47,182 nucleotides of DNA from Candidatus Eisenbacteria bacterium. GTDB taxonomy: Bacteria > Eisenbacteria > RBG-16-71-46 > CAIMUX01 > JAHJDP01. Positions 1-7,786 of this stretch are shown here, in pieces. Where the stretch lies: assembly GCA_018831195.1 (NCBI GenBank), contig JAHJDP010000096.1, positions 1 through 47,182 of the forward strand. The letters are read 5' to 3'. The notes below the pieces were generated by a model, which ran no database searches, was not told the DNA's origin, and was given only the letters and a program-made list of their open reading frames with translations. How positions within the stretch are numbered: the stretch's first letter is position 1; each line of letters begins with the position of its first letter. The position numbers and the translations under genes were made by a program.

Positions 1-105
1 CAGGCATTCATTGAAAGCTATAACCAAGATTGGTTGATCGAGAAGTTGGGATTCCGCAGTCCCGCTCAGGCGCGCCGTGACCGCGCTCAAGCAGAGGCTG
101 CGTAA
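1..105 (+). CDS. IS3-family transposase OrfB, C-terminal end (partial)
   Basis: The window opens inside a reading frame (frame 1) that ends with TAA at 103-105. Its 34 visible residues include the Y-N-x-D-W-L-I-E-K-L-G-F-R-S-P pattern typical of the C-terminal end of IS3-group integrase-core transposases, which cut and join the ends of the element. The DDE catalytic core lies outside the window, so completeness cannot be judged. No terminal inverted repeat was identified with confidence after the stop. The identification is from memory of the family's C-terminal signature over a short stretch, so the subgroup is not assigned. Confidence 0.7.
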   Translation, partial: QAFIESYNQDWLIEKLGFRSPAQARRDRAQAEAA

Positions 106-325
106 GGAATTCTTGTGTCCAAAGAACCGGGTGCGATACATCGGACTAGAATTGTTATCCACGATTCACTGGGTTATCTGCAAAGAGCACGCTACGACTC
201 CTGAAGAAGTTGTGCGCAGGACTTATGACTGGAATGACAGGAAAAGGCAGTTCACTGAACGTCAGATCGCACTTGCGGTGGATAGATTGGCACGGATGGG
301 TTGGATCGGCTCCTCAAGCAACTGA
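77..325 (+). CDS. small winged-helix-like hypothetical protein overlapping the transposase end
   Basis: This is an 82-residue frame beginning with GTG inside the transposase tail and running beyond it. The part after residue 13 looks like a real protein: a hydrophobic helix followed by a pattern (T-P-E-E-V ... W-x-D-R-K-R-x-F-T-E-x-Q-I-x-x-A-V-x-R-L-x-x-M-G-W-I) resembling the helix-helix-wing order of a small winged helix-turn-helix. I do not recognise the family. The start is uncertain: GTG at 77 has no clear ribosome-binding site, and TTG at 113 follows an AAGGAA. It could be a passenger or neighbour gene partly overrun by the insertion sequence. Confidence 0.5.
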   Translation: MTALKQRLRKEFLCPKNRVRYIGLELLSTIHWVICKEHATTPEEVVRRTYDWNDRKRQFTERQIALAVDRLARMGWIGSSSN

Positions 326-415
326 GGCTAATATCGGCACCAAAAGAATCCGTTGTCGCCGGCTCACAAATACACCCCCCTGCAGCATCCGTGATAATGA
401 TATAGAATCCGCCAG

Positions 416-1753
416 ATGAGGACTGAAGCTGACGCCTGCCTGCGCAGGGATCTAAGATACGTCTACGGCGACGGGGTCACCTACAGCTTGATGCTGGGGC
501 TGGGGGAGACCTATGTGCCGGCCTTCGCCCTAGCCATCGGCATGAGCGAGGTCGCGGCCGGATGGATCGTCGCCATTCCGATGCTGGCCGGCGCCCTGCT
601 GCAGCTCGTCTCGCCGCTGGCCGTGCGGCGCCTGCGATCACACAAGCGCTGGGTCGTCATCTGCGCCTCACTGCAGGCGGCGAGCTTCCTCGGCTTTTTC
701 ATCGCCGCCGTCGCCGGCCGGATTCCCGACGCGCTGCTTTTCCTGATCGCCGCGCTCTACTGGGGCACCAACCTCGGGGCGGGGCCGGCCTGGAACACCT
801 GGGTGGAAACGCTGGTGCCGAGGACGATCCGGGCGCGCTACTTCGCGGTGCGCGGGCGGAGCTGCCAGGCGGCGGCCCTGCTGGGAACGGTGGGAGCGGG
901 GCTGGCGTTGCATCTGGGGGCCTCGATTGAACTGACGGTCTTCGCGGTCTTGTTCGCGCTGGCCGGATTGAGCCGGGGCGCGTCGACCTGGTTTCTGGCG
1001 CGGCAGAGCGAGCCGTATCCGATGCCGCATCATCAGCGGGATGTGCGCCTCGCTGATCTCATCCGCCGGATGCGGCATGGCGCCGACGGCCGGCTGCTGG
1101 TCTACCTGCTGGCCCTGCAAACCGCCGTGCAGATCGCGGGGCCCTTCTTCACGCCGTATATGCTCGGGGAGCTGCACTTCTCGTATCTGCGCTTCCTGAC
1201 CATTGTCGCCACGGCCTTCATCGCCAAGATGGCTGCCTATCCGTATATGGGAAACCTGGCGCGCCGCTGGGGGAGCCAGAAGCTGCTGCTTGTCTGCGGC
1301 GCGGGCATTGTTCCGCTCTCCGCGCTTTGGATCTTTTCGCACAATCTCGTCTATCTGCTGTGCGTGCAGGTCGTGGGCGGGATCATCTGGAGCGGTTATG
1401 AGCTAGCCGTCTTCCTGCTCTTCTTCGAGCGCATCGATCATTCCGAGCGGACCAGTCTCCTCACCCTTTTCAATCTCACCAACGCCGCCGCCCTTGTCGG
1501 CGGAGCCTTGATCGGCGGATTGTTGCTCGGCGCGCTCGGCAGCACGGCCGCGGCCTATCACAAGATCTTCGGCCTGTCGGGGATCGCGCGGATTTTGACG
1601 CTGGTGCTGTTGATGCGCCTGCGGGTTTCGGGGCCGCTGGTATCCGCCGCATCGATCCCGGCGCGCACCGTCGCGCTGCGGCCGAACACGGGCGCGCTGC
1701 AGCATCCGCTGGTGGGTGGGATGGGGGGTGATGAGGATGCGGAGATAGACTGA
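416..1753 (+). CDS. major facilitator superfamily (MFS) transporter
   Basis: This 445-residue, highly hydrophobic protein has about 12 predicted membrane segments in two halves separated by a basic cytoplasmic loop around residues 195-225 (rich in H, R and D). Length and layout are those of an MFS permease. A short basic stretch after the second membrane segment (R-R-L-R-S-H-K-R) sits where the MFS A-motif loop lies. The substrate cannot be told; the general look is closest to uncharacterised efflux-type MFS proteins. The start ATG at 416 is followed by a charged 20-residue N-terminus. The C-terminal tail of about 40 residues is not hydrophobic and ends in an acidic run. It stands alone, with no co-directional partner close by. 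Confidence 0.8.
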   Translation: MRTEADACLRRDLRYVYGDGVTYSLMLGLGETYVPAFALAIGMSEVAAGWIVAIPMLAGALLQLVSPLAVRRLRSHKRWVVICASLQAASFLGFFIAAVAGRIPDALLFLIAALYWGTNLGAGPAWNTWVETLVPRTIRARYFAVRGRSCQAAALLGTVGAGLALHLGASIELTVFAVLFALAGLSRGASTWFLARQSEPYPMPHHQRDVRLADLIRRMRHGADGRLLVYLLALQTAVQIAGPFFTPYMLGELHFSYLRFLTIVATAFIAKMAAYPYMGNLARRWGSQKLLLVCGAGIVPLSALWIFSHNLVYLLCVQVVGGIIWSGYELAVFLLFFERIDHSERTSLLTLFNLTNAAALVGGALIGGLLLGALGSTAAAYHKIFGLSGIARILTLVLLMRLRVSGPLVSAASIPARTVALRPNTGALQHPLVGGMGGDEDAEID

Positions 1754-2126
1754 GCAGCCATGGCAGCACCTGCCAACCTGAAAATCTAACGCATCGTTCA
1801 CTTTGTCGCTCCGTTCTCGCTCTTCGTGGGATGATTTTCCCAAATTTTGTCCAACTTCCTCTCCCAAGAATATTTCCCCTCAAGCGACACGGAGGCTTGG
1901 CCGTGCGTACCCACTGAAGGACGACAGCCGCAGCTTGGGTTTCCAGCATGGAGATTTATCGGTTGGGGCGCGATCCGCGTAATTTTCGCGTAATGCACCT
2001 TTGCCATCATTGCTTTGTATCCTGAGGCGAATCCGGTGAGGCCGAGGGAGATTGGTGGCCAATTCACAATGCTGCCGGGAGCGTTGTTGGATAATGCATC
2101 AACATGCGTTGAATAGGAGGAGATCC
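1754..2126. other. intergenic region, no gene recognised
   Basis: This stretch of 373 bases lies between the MFS gene and the FG-GAP repeat gene. Several overlapping short frames exist on the minus strand, but none has a protein-like composition or a ribosome-binding site, and I found no homology I can name. No convincing terminator hairpin follows the MFS stop codon. The only supported element is the strong ribosome-binding site at its right end. Confidence 0.5.
2115..2120 (+). promoter_or_regulatory. ribosome-binding site AGGAGG that fixes the start at 2127
   Basis: A perfect AGGAGG lies six bases before ATG 2127, which begins a clean signal peptide. The frame is open upstream to a GTG at 2052, but that start has no ribosome-binding site and would bury the signal peptide 25 residues inside the protein. 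Confidence 0.8.
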
Positions 2127-5100
2127 ATGAAACTCTGCCTGGGGTTACTGTTTTTGATGATTTTGGTATCCGCGCCTCACGTGACCGGGCTGATCGGTCC
2201 AGACGAGGCCGCAGTCAGGAGCGCGGGGGCGGACGAGGCCTGGTGGCGGACCGTGTGCGCGAACATCGAGCGGGAGGAATATCACGCGTCGGTGAACGCC
2301 GCGGGGCTTCAGGCTCCGAACCGGTCGCAGAACCTGAGGACATACTTTCATAACGATCGGATTGAGCTCGTGCCGCGAATGGGGGAGAGCGAACCGGCTT
2401 GGCGATTCAGCTGGCGATCGACGCACTGGGGCCGGGCGGATCGACCCGTGGAGGTGTCATCGGAGATGGTCGAGCCGCAGGCGAACGGAACGCGAGTGAT
2501 CTATCGGCGTCAAGGGCTCGACGAGTGGTACGAAAACGGAAAACAGGGTCTGGAACAGGGTTTCACAATTCATGCACGTCCCGGCGGGAATGGCGACCTC
2601 GTGATCCGCGGGGAGTGGGGCGGGAACCTCCACGCCGCTCCCGCGGCCGAGGACGGCGCGATTGACTTTCTCGACGAGAACAGCGCGCGGGCACTGCGTT
2701 ACGGAGGATTGCATGTGACGGATGCGGCCGGCGCCACGCTGCCCTCGCGGCTTGTCCATTCGGGGCGCCAGCTCGCGATTCTGATCACCGATGAGGAGGC
2801 GGACTATCCGCTGACCGTGGATCCTCTGCTCTCGACCCCGTCCTGGACGGCGGAGGGAAACCAGGCGAGCTGTCGTTTCGGCTATTCGGTCGGGACGGCC
2901 GGCGATGTGAACGGCGACGGCTACTCGGATGTGATCGTCGGCGCCTACGGATACGACAACGGCCAGATCAATGAGGGGCGGGCGTTTGTCTATCACGGAT
3001 CCGCCGGCGGTCTGGCCACGAGCCCGGCGTGGATGGGGGAAAGCAACCAGCAGAGCGCTGCATTTGCGGAACATGTAGGAACGGCCGGCGACGTGAACGG
3101 CGACGGCTACGGGGATGTCATTATCGGCGCGGCTCCCTACGACAACGGCCAAACCGATGAGGGGCGGGCGTTTGTCTATCACGGATCGGCTGGCGGTCTG
3201 GCCACGAGCCCGGCATGGACTGGGGAGAGCAACCAAGAAAACGCCCGCTACGGCACCTCTATCGGGACAGCTGGGGATGTCAATGGAGACGGGTATGGGG
3301 ACATCATCGTCGGCGCTCCTTGGTACGCCAATGGGCAGAACACGGAGGGACGGGCCTATGTGTACCATGGCTCTCCTGGGGGTCTCGCCGCGAGCGCGGC
3401 GTGGATGGGGGAGTACAACCAGGCGGCCGCCCATTTCGGCATGTCGGTCGGGACGGCCGGCGATGTGAACGGTGACGGCTATGCGGACGTTATCGTCGGC
3501 GCCCCTTTGTACGAGAACGGCCAGGGCGATGAGGGAAGGGTATTCGTGTACCATGGCTCTTCGGCAGGTTTGGCCGCGAGTCCGGCGTGGACGGCGGAGA
3601 GCGACCAGGCGGGCGCGCAGTGCGGCTTCTCCGTCGGGACCGCCGGCGATGTGAACGGTGACGGTTACGCGGATGTCATCGTCAGTGCCGTCTTCTACAA
3701 CAACGGCCAAGTTGCGGAAGGACGCGCGTATGTTTACCACGGCTCCTTGGAGGGCCTGACCGCGAACGCGGCATGGACAGCTGAGAGCGACCAGACGGGT
3801 GCGCATTTCGGCAACTCTGTGGGAACGGCCGGTGATGTGAATGGAGACGGATATGCCGATGTCATCGTCGGCGCCGACTCCTACGACAACGGCCAGACCG
3901 ATGAGGGGCGGGCGTACGTGTACTGCGGATCGTCTGGGGGCTTGGCCGCAGGCGCAGTGTGGACGGCGGAAGGTGACCAGGCGACGGCGCTTTACGGCCA
4001 ATCTGTCGGAACGGCCGGTGATGTGAACGGTGATGGCTACTCCGACGTCATCGTTGGTGCCGTCTTCTACGATAGCGACCTAAGCGACGAGGGGCGTGCG
4101 TACGTTTACCACGGATCGGCCGGGGGCCTTGCCGCGAATGCAGGGTGGACGGCCGAGAGTGACCATGCCGGCGCCTCCTTCGGTCGTTCTGTCGCAACAG
4201 CCGGCGATGTAAACGGTGATGGTTACTCGGATGTGATTGTCGGCGCGGAATGGTTCGACAACGGCGAGGAGAACGAGGGGCGCGCCTATGTCTACCACGG
4301 ATTGCCGGGAGGCCTCGCCACAAGCGCGTCTTGGACGGCGGATGGTGATCAGGCCGGCGCGTTTCTAGGCTGCTCCGTCGGTACGGCCGGCGATGTGAAC
4401 GGTGATGGTTACGCGGATGTGATTGTCGGCGCGAAAGGCTATGACAACGGCGAGGAGGACGAGGGTCGCGCCACCGTTTACAACGGATCGCTGGATGGCC
4501 TGGCCGCGAGCGCCGCGTGGATGGCGGATGGCGGCCAAGCCGGCGCGCTTCTGGGTTGCTCCGTCGGTACGGCCGGCGACGTCAACGGTGACGGCTTTGC
4601 GGATGTCCTCATCGGCGCGGAAGGTTATGACAACGGCGAGGAGAACGAGGGTCGCGTCTACCTGTACCGCGGAACACAGGCTGGTCTTGTCGCCGGCGTG
4701 TCGTGGATGGCGGAAGGGGAACAGGTGAACGCCTCTTTCGGCCATTCTGTCGCAACGGCCGGCGATGTGAACGGTGACGGTTACTCGGATATCATTGTCG
4801 GTGCTGAGTTGTACGATAACGGCGAGGTCGACGAGGGCCGCGCCTATGTATACCACGGCTCCTTCAGTGGACCTTCCGCCAGCGCCGCATGGACGGCGGA
4901 GAGCGACCAGGCGGATGCGCGCCTTGGCAGTTCCGCCGGTACCGCCGGCGACGTGAACGGCGACGGCTACTCTGACGTCATCATCGGCGCGGCCGGCTAC
5001 GACAACGGCCAGACCGACGAGGGGCGTGCGTTTGTATACCATGGTTCCGCCGGGGGCCTCGGTATGGCTCCCGCATGGATGGCTGAGAGCGACCAGGACT

Positions 5101-6131
5101 ATGCGTCTTTCGGCAGCTCGGTCGGTACGGCCGGTGATGTGAATGGTGACGGCTACTCCGACGTCATCGTCGGCAGCTGCGGTTATGACAACGGCCAAAC
5201 CGACGAGGGGCGTGCATACGTATACCACGGTTCATCCGCTGGATTGGCCGCAATCGCCGCATGGATCGCGGAGAGCGACCAGGCGGATGCTCGCTTCGCC
5301 CTGACAGTCGGTACGGCCGGCGATGTGAACGGCGACGGCTACTCGGACGTCATCATCGGCGCCGAAGGCTACGACAACGGTGAGACGGACGAGGGGCGGG
5401 TTTTTGTCTACTATGGGAATTCAGGCGGCGGCCTCGAACGGATCGCGCGCCAGGCCAGGCCCGACGACTCCGCGCCGATCTGTATCCTTGGTTTATCATT
5501 ATCAGACGCGTCGGTGCTGCTGAAGGCGCTCGGTCGAACACCCGCCGGGCGCGGCATGGTCTGCCTGCAGGTCGAGATCAAGCCCTTCGGCACACCCTTT
5601 GACGGCGCCGGTCTTTTGACCGGTCCGTTAACCGACACAGGAACCCCGAGCGGCGCGGGGAGCGTGATACCTCTCTCGGAGCTTGCGAGCGGGTTGACGT
5701 CATCGACTCTCTACCACTGGCGCGTGCGAACCATGTCGAGGTCGCCGTTCTTTCCCCGATCGCCGTGGTTGTCGCTGCCGGATAACAATTCGGCCGAGGC
5801 GGACGTGAGGATCGGGGTGGTCTCCTCGGTGGAGACGGATATGAACCCGGCGGCGGTTCTCTGGATGGGGCCGGGCGCGCCGAATCCGTTCGGGGCTGCG
5901 ACCGAGATCACCTATACATTATCCGAGCGCGGGCGGGTGCGGTTGTCGATTTACGAAGCGTCGGGCCGTGTGGTTTTGGATCTTGTTGATGAGGAGCTCG
6001 AGGTCGGCCGCCATACGGCGCGATGGAACGGATGCAACGACGAGGGCGCCCGGGTTTCAGCAGGCGTGTACTTCGCGCGGCTCTCGTTCGGCGGCCGGGT
6101 CGCGGCGAGAAAGATCGTGCTAAGTCGATAG
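2127..6131 (+). CDS. exported FG-GAP (integrin-alpha-like) repeat protein with C-terminal sorting domain
   Basis: The protein has 1334 residues. It has a signal peptide (about residues 1-22), then an N-terminal domain of about 225 residues, then 14 FG-GAP repeats of about 62 residues. Each repeat carries a core G-T-A-G-D-V-N-G-D-G-Y, a Ca-binding-loop type D-x-N-x-D-G motif seen in integrin-alpha propellers. A roughly 100-residue connector follows, then a C-terminal Ig-like sorting domain (NP-F at its start, G-R-x-V in the middle, G-V-Y-F-A-R-L near the end, terminal K-I-V-L-S-R). Family knowledge suggests a secreted or surface-anchored beta-propeller, perhaps adhesive; no ligand can be inferred. 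Fourteen blades would make two seven-bladed propellers. The repeats are very alike at DNA level, so copy number may vary between strains. Confidence 0.85.
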   Translation: MKLCLGLLFLMILVSAPHVTGLIGPDEAAVRSAGADEAWWRTVCANIEREEYHASVNAAGLQAPNRSQNLRTYFHNDRIELVPRMGESEPAWRFSWRSTHWGRADRPVEVSSEMVEPQANGTRVIYRRQGLDEWYENGKQGLEQGFTIHARPGGNGDLVIRGEWGGNLHAAPAAEDGAIDFLDENSARALRYGGLHVTDAAGATLPSRLVHSGRQLAILITDEEADYPLTVDPLLSTPSWTAEGNQASCRFGYSVGTAGDVNGDGYSDVIVGAYGYDNGQINEGRAFVYHGSAGGLATSPAWMGESNQQSAAFAEHVGTAGDVNGDGYGDVIIGAAPYDNGQTDEGRAFVYHGSAGGLATSPAWTGESNQENARYGTSIGTAGDVNGDGYGDIIVGAPWYANGQNTEGRAYVYHGSPGGLAASAAWMGEYNQAAAHFGMSVGTAGDVNGDGYADVIVGAPLYENGQGDEGRVFVYHGSSAGLAASPAWTAESDQAGAQCGFSVGTAGDVNGDGYADVIVSAVFYNNGQVAEGRAYVYHGSLEGLTANAAWTAESDQTGAHFGNSVGTAGDVNGDGYADVIVGADSYDNGQTDEGRAYVYCGSSGGLAAGAVWTAEGDQATALYGQSVGTAGDVNGDGYSDVIVGAVFYDSDLSDEGRAYVYHGSAGGLAANAGWTAESDHAGASFGRSVATAGDVNGDGYSDVIVGAEWFDNGEENEGRAYVYHGLPGGLATSASWTADGDQAGAFLGCSVGTAGDVNGDGYADVIVGAKGYDNGEEDEGRATVYNGSLDGLAASAAWMADGGQAGALLGCSVGTAGDVNGDGFADVLIGAEGYDNGEENEGRVYLYRGTQAGLVAGVSWMAEGEQVNASFGHSVATAGDVNGDGYSDIIVGAELYDNGEVDEGRAYVYHGSFSGPSASAAWTAESDQADARLGSSAGTAGDVNGDGYSDVIIGAAGYDNGQTDEGRAFVYHGSAGGLGMAPAWMAESDQDYASFGSSVGTAGDVNGDGYSDVIVGSCGYDNGQTDEGRAYVYHGSSAGLAAIAAWIAESDQADARFALTVGTAGDVNGDGYSDVIIGAEGYDNGETDEGRVFVYYGNSGGGLERIARQARPDDSAPICILGLSLSDASVLLKALGRTPAGRGMVCLQVEIKPFGTPFDGAGLLTGPLTDTGTPSGAGSVIPLSELASGLTSSTLYHWRVRTMSRSPFFPRSPWLSLPDNNSAEADVRIGVVSSVETDMNPAAVLWMGPGAPNPFGAATEITYTLSERGRVRLSIYEASGRVVLDLVDEELEVGRHTARWNGCNDEGARVSAGVYFARLSFGGRVAARKIVLSR
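2880..5436 (+). repeat. 14-unit tandem FG-GAP repeat array (about 183-186 bp per unit)
   Basis: Fourteen consecutive units each encode the G-D-V-N-G-D-G motif, then D-V-I-V-G-A, then a Y-D-N-G-(Q/E)-x-x-E-G-R-(A/V) segment, then V-Y-H-G-S and a short linker with a tryptophan. Units differ mainly in the linker. At DNA level the core (ggcgatgtgaacgg) recurs nearly unchanged, so the array is a likely site for recombination and for assembly error. Confidence 0.9.
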
Positions 6132-6161
6132 GATTAGCGGATCGGCTTGTTTTTGCTCTTG

Positions 6162-6196
6162 GACGGGAGGGTTGTGAAACTGGCGGCCCTCCCGTC
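6162..6196 (+). terminator. hairpin after the FG-GAP gene (possible terminator)
   Basis: A perfect 10-bp stem, GACGGGAGGG (6162-6171) with CCCTCCCGTC (6187-6196), encloses a 15-base loop, starting 30 bases after the stop codon. No run of T follows on either strand, so it would be at best a non-classical terminator or a 3'-end stabilising hairpin. Confidence 0.45.
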
Positions 6197-6487
6197 TCCC
6201 GTAGCGTGACTGAAGCGGGGCGGACCCAATCGGGTCAAAGGTTGCCGACCCGCTTACCGAAGGATGCCCCAGTGGATGTGACCACCCTGTCCTTGCGGGA
6301 GCTGGCCGCTGGAAGATTCACGGCATTGCTGTAATGCACATTTGCTCGTGATGCTTTTAACGTGGTCAATCTGCTTCAGGCTAACCCCGGCCTGCCGGAG
6401 GATTCCGGCTTCCGCCTGGCTTTTGTTTGCTCCATGGCGGAAGGCCCAATTGGAACGCTATTCTTACAAAAAGCCTTACAACAAGAC

Positions 6488-6515
6488 TTGAATTTACCGC
6501 CCAGACTGATATGAT
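6488..6515 (+). promoter_or_regulatory. possible housekeeping-type promoter for the PorV-like gene
   Basis: TTGAAT (6488-6493) and TATGAT (6510-6515) are separated by 16 bases, with four and five matches to the sigma-70 consensus. Transcription would start near 6522, giving a leader of about 70 bases. Sequence match only. Confidence 0.35.
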
Positions 6516-6591
6516 CTCACCGGATTCCTGAAAACCCCAGTGATTGTGCGAAATAAACAAATTTTATGTGAAATGAACTGAAGGGGGGGGT

Positions 6592-7725
6592 ATGAGGCGC
6601 GGCACCTACATTCTCAACCTGTTGGTACCCGTGTTTATCTTGCTCTCGATTCCATCGCCTCGGGTCCACGGCCAGAGTGCAACCATCGCCGTATCACAAT
6701 TCATCACTCCAGACGCCAGATCGCAGGGGATGGGACGGGCTTTCACCGCCATCGCAGAAGGGCCATCCGCCAACTGGTGGAATCCGGGAGCTCTGGGAAT
6801 AAGCCGATCCTTTTATTTCAGTCCTTGGTCCGCTGCCCGGCTGGTTCCGGATCTGGCGGATGATGTTTGGATGCGGACTTTCGGCCTAACGGGTCACTAC
6901 CGTGGGATTGGACTCGGCGCCCACGTAGCCTACCTCTCCTATGGTGAATCGCCCATCGTTGACGGGTACGGTCATGCAGTTGGTTCCTTCGATTCATGGG
7001 AAGTTGTGGCCTTGTTGGGCGCGGGAATCGATGTGATCCAACTGATGAACCCAGAGCAGAAGAATATTCGCTGGGGGATTGGTGGAAATTTGAAGTATTT
7101 CGATCTAGACCTCGCGCCCGCTGGCGCAGGGGGGGTGGAGGGGCCGGCCACCTGCAGTACATGGGACATGGATCTGGGTACTCTAATGGTGCTACGGCTA
7201 CCTCTGGATGTGGGGGCGGATGGGAATCAATCGAGATCGTCAGCGGGAACGCCGCCCTCATTCATCGGAATCCGAGGCGGATACATGCTGAAGAATGTTC
7301 TAGACCACACGCTCAAATTCCCTTCAGAGGATATGCGTTATCCGTTGATGCGCTTCGACCGGCTCGGTTTGGCTTTTGAATTGGGATTTATGCATATGCC
7401 GCCATTGGGCTACTTGATTCGTTGGAATGTTCTTACTCTCGATTGGGAGAATGTCTACTTCGACGGGAGTTACTACAATAGAGCAATCGACTACAGGGGC
7501 ACCGAGTTGACTATCTTGGGTATTTTCACGGTAAGACATGGATATATAGACGATAAAGAGGGGGAAGTCACGGATGACACGTGGGGTCTGGGCTTTGGAG
7601 TTGACCGCTCAACGGAAAAATTCTCCCGCATCGGCGGAAGATTCGACTACGCCAGCGTTCCCCAGGCTGAGGGTTTGGATCGTGTTTCACATTACACCCT
7701 ATCATTTTGGATTGGATTCCAGTAA
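6592..7725 (+). CDS. PorV/PorQ-family (UPF0164-like) outer-membrane beta-barrel protein
   Basis: The protein has 377 residues, with a signal peptide ending near V-H-G-Q (about residue 28). It then has the family opening, in which an F-I-T-P-D-A-R-S-Q-G-M-G-R-A-type segment leads into S-A-N-W-W-N-P-G-A-L, typical of PorV/PorQ proteins of the FadL-like barrel superfamily. The rest alternates aromatic and glycine-rich strands and ends in W-I-G-F-Q, an outer-membrane-barrel-like C-terminus. PorV in Bacteroidetes is the shuttle component of type IX secretion; paralogues of unknown role are common in FCB bacteria. Its neighbours on both sides encode proteins with the C-terminal sorting domain, which fits a role in exporting or anchoring them, but this is inference. 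The ribosome-binding site is a run of eight G directly before the start. Confidence 0.7.
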   Translation: MRRGTYILNLLVPVFILLSIPSPRVHGQSATIAVSQFITPDARSQGMGRAFTAIAEGPSANWWNPGALGISRSFYFSPWSAARLVPDLADDVWMRTFGLTGHYRGIGLGAHVAYLSYGESPIVDGYGHAVGSFDSWEVVALLGAGIDVIQLMNPEQKNIRWGIGGNLKYFDLDLAPAGAGGVEGPATCSTWDMDLGTLMVLRLPLDVGADGNQSRSSAGTPPSFIGIRGGYMLKNVLDHTLKFPSEDMRYPLMRFDRLGLAFELGFMHMPPLGYLIRWNVLTLDWENVYFDGSYYNRAIDYRGTELTILGIFTVRHGYIDDKEGEVTDDTWGLGFGVDRSTEKFSRIGGRFDYASVPQAEGLDRVSHYTLSFWIGFQ

Positions 7726-7786
7726 TTTGCATACCACCCACCAACCAAACCACCATCGTTCACTTTCCGGTGGATGAGGTTGCCTA

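Larger units (their letters stand above)
6132..6591. other. intergenic region with one hairpin and one possible promoter
   Basis: This 460-base gap lies between the FG-GAP gene and the PorV-like gene. It holds an inverted repeat soon after the stop codon and, at its right end, a candidate promoter and a G8 tract that serves as ribosome-binding site. A short open frame that starts inside the preceding gene and runs to 6334 is not protein-like. Nothing else is seen. Confidence 0.5.

Noticed and set aside
1798-2067. Minus-strand 89-codon frame in the gap after the MFS gene.
   Set aside because: No ribosome-binding site, no recognisable domain, and two other overlapping frames of similar length exist in the same stretch.
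2457-4001. A 514-codon open frame on the minus strand.
   Set aside because: It lies exactly opposite the FG-GAP array; its repeated valine/arginine pattern mirrors the repeats and it has no start signals. Similar frames at 4365-5228 and 668-1342 were rejected for the same reason.
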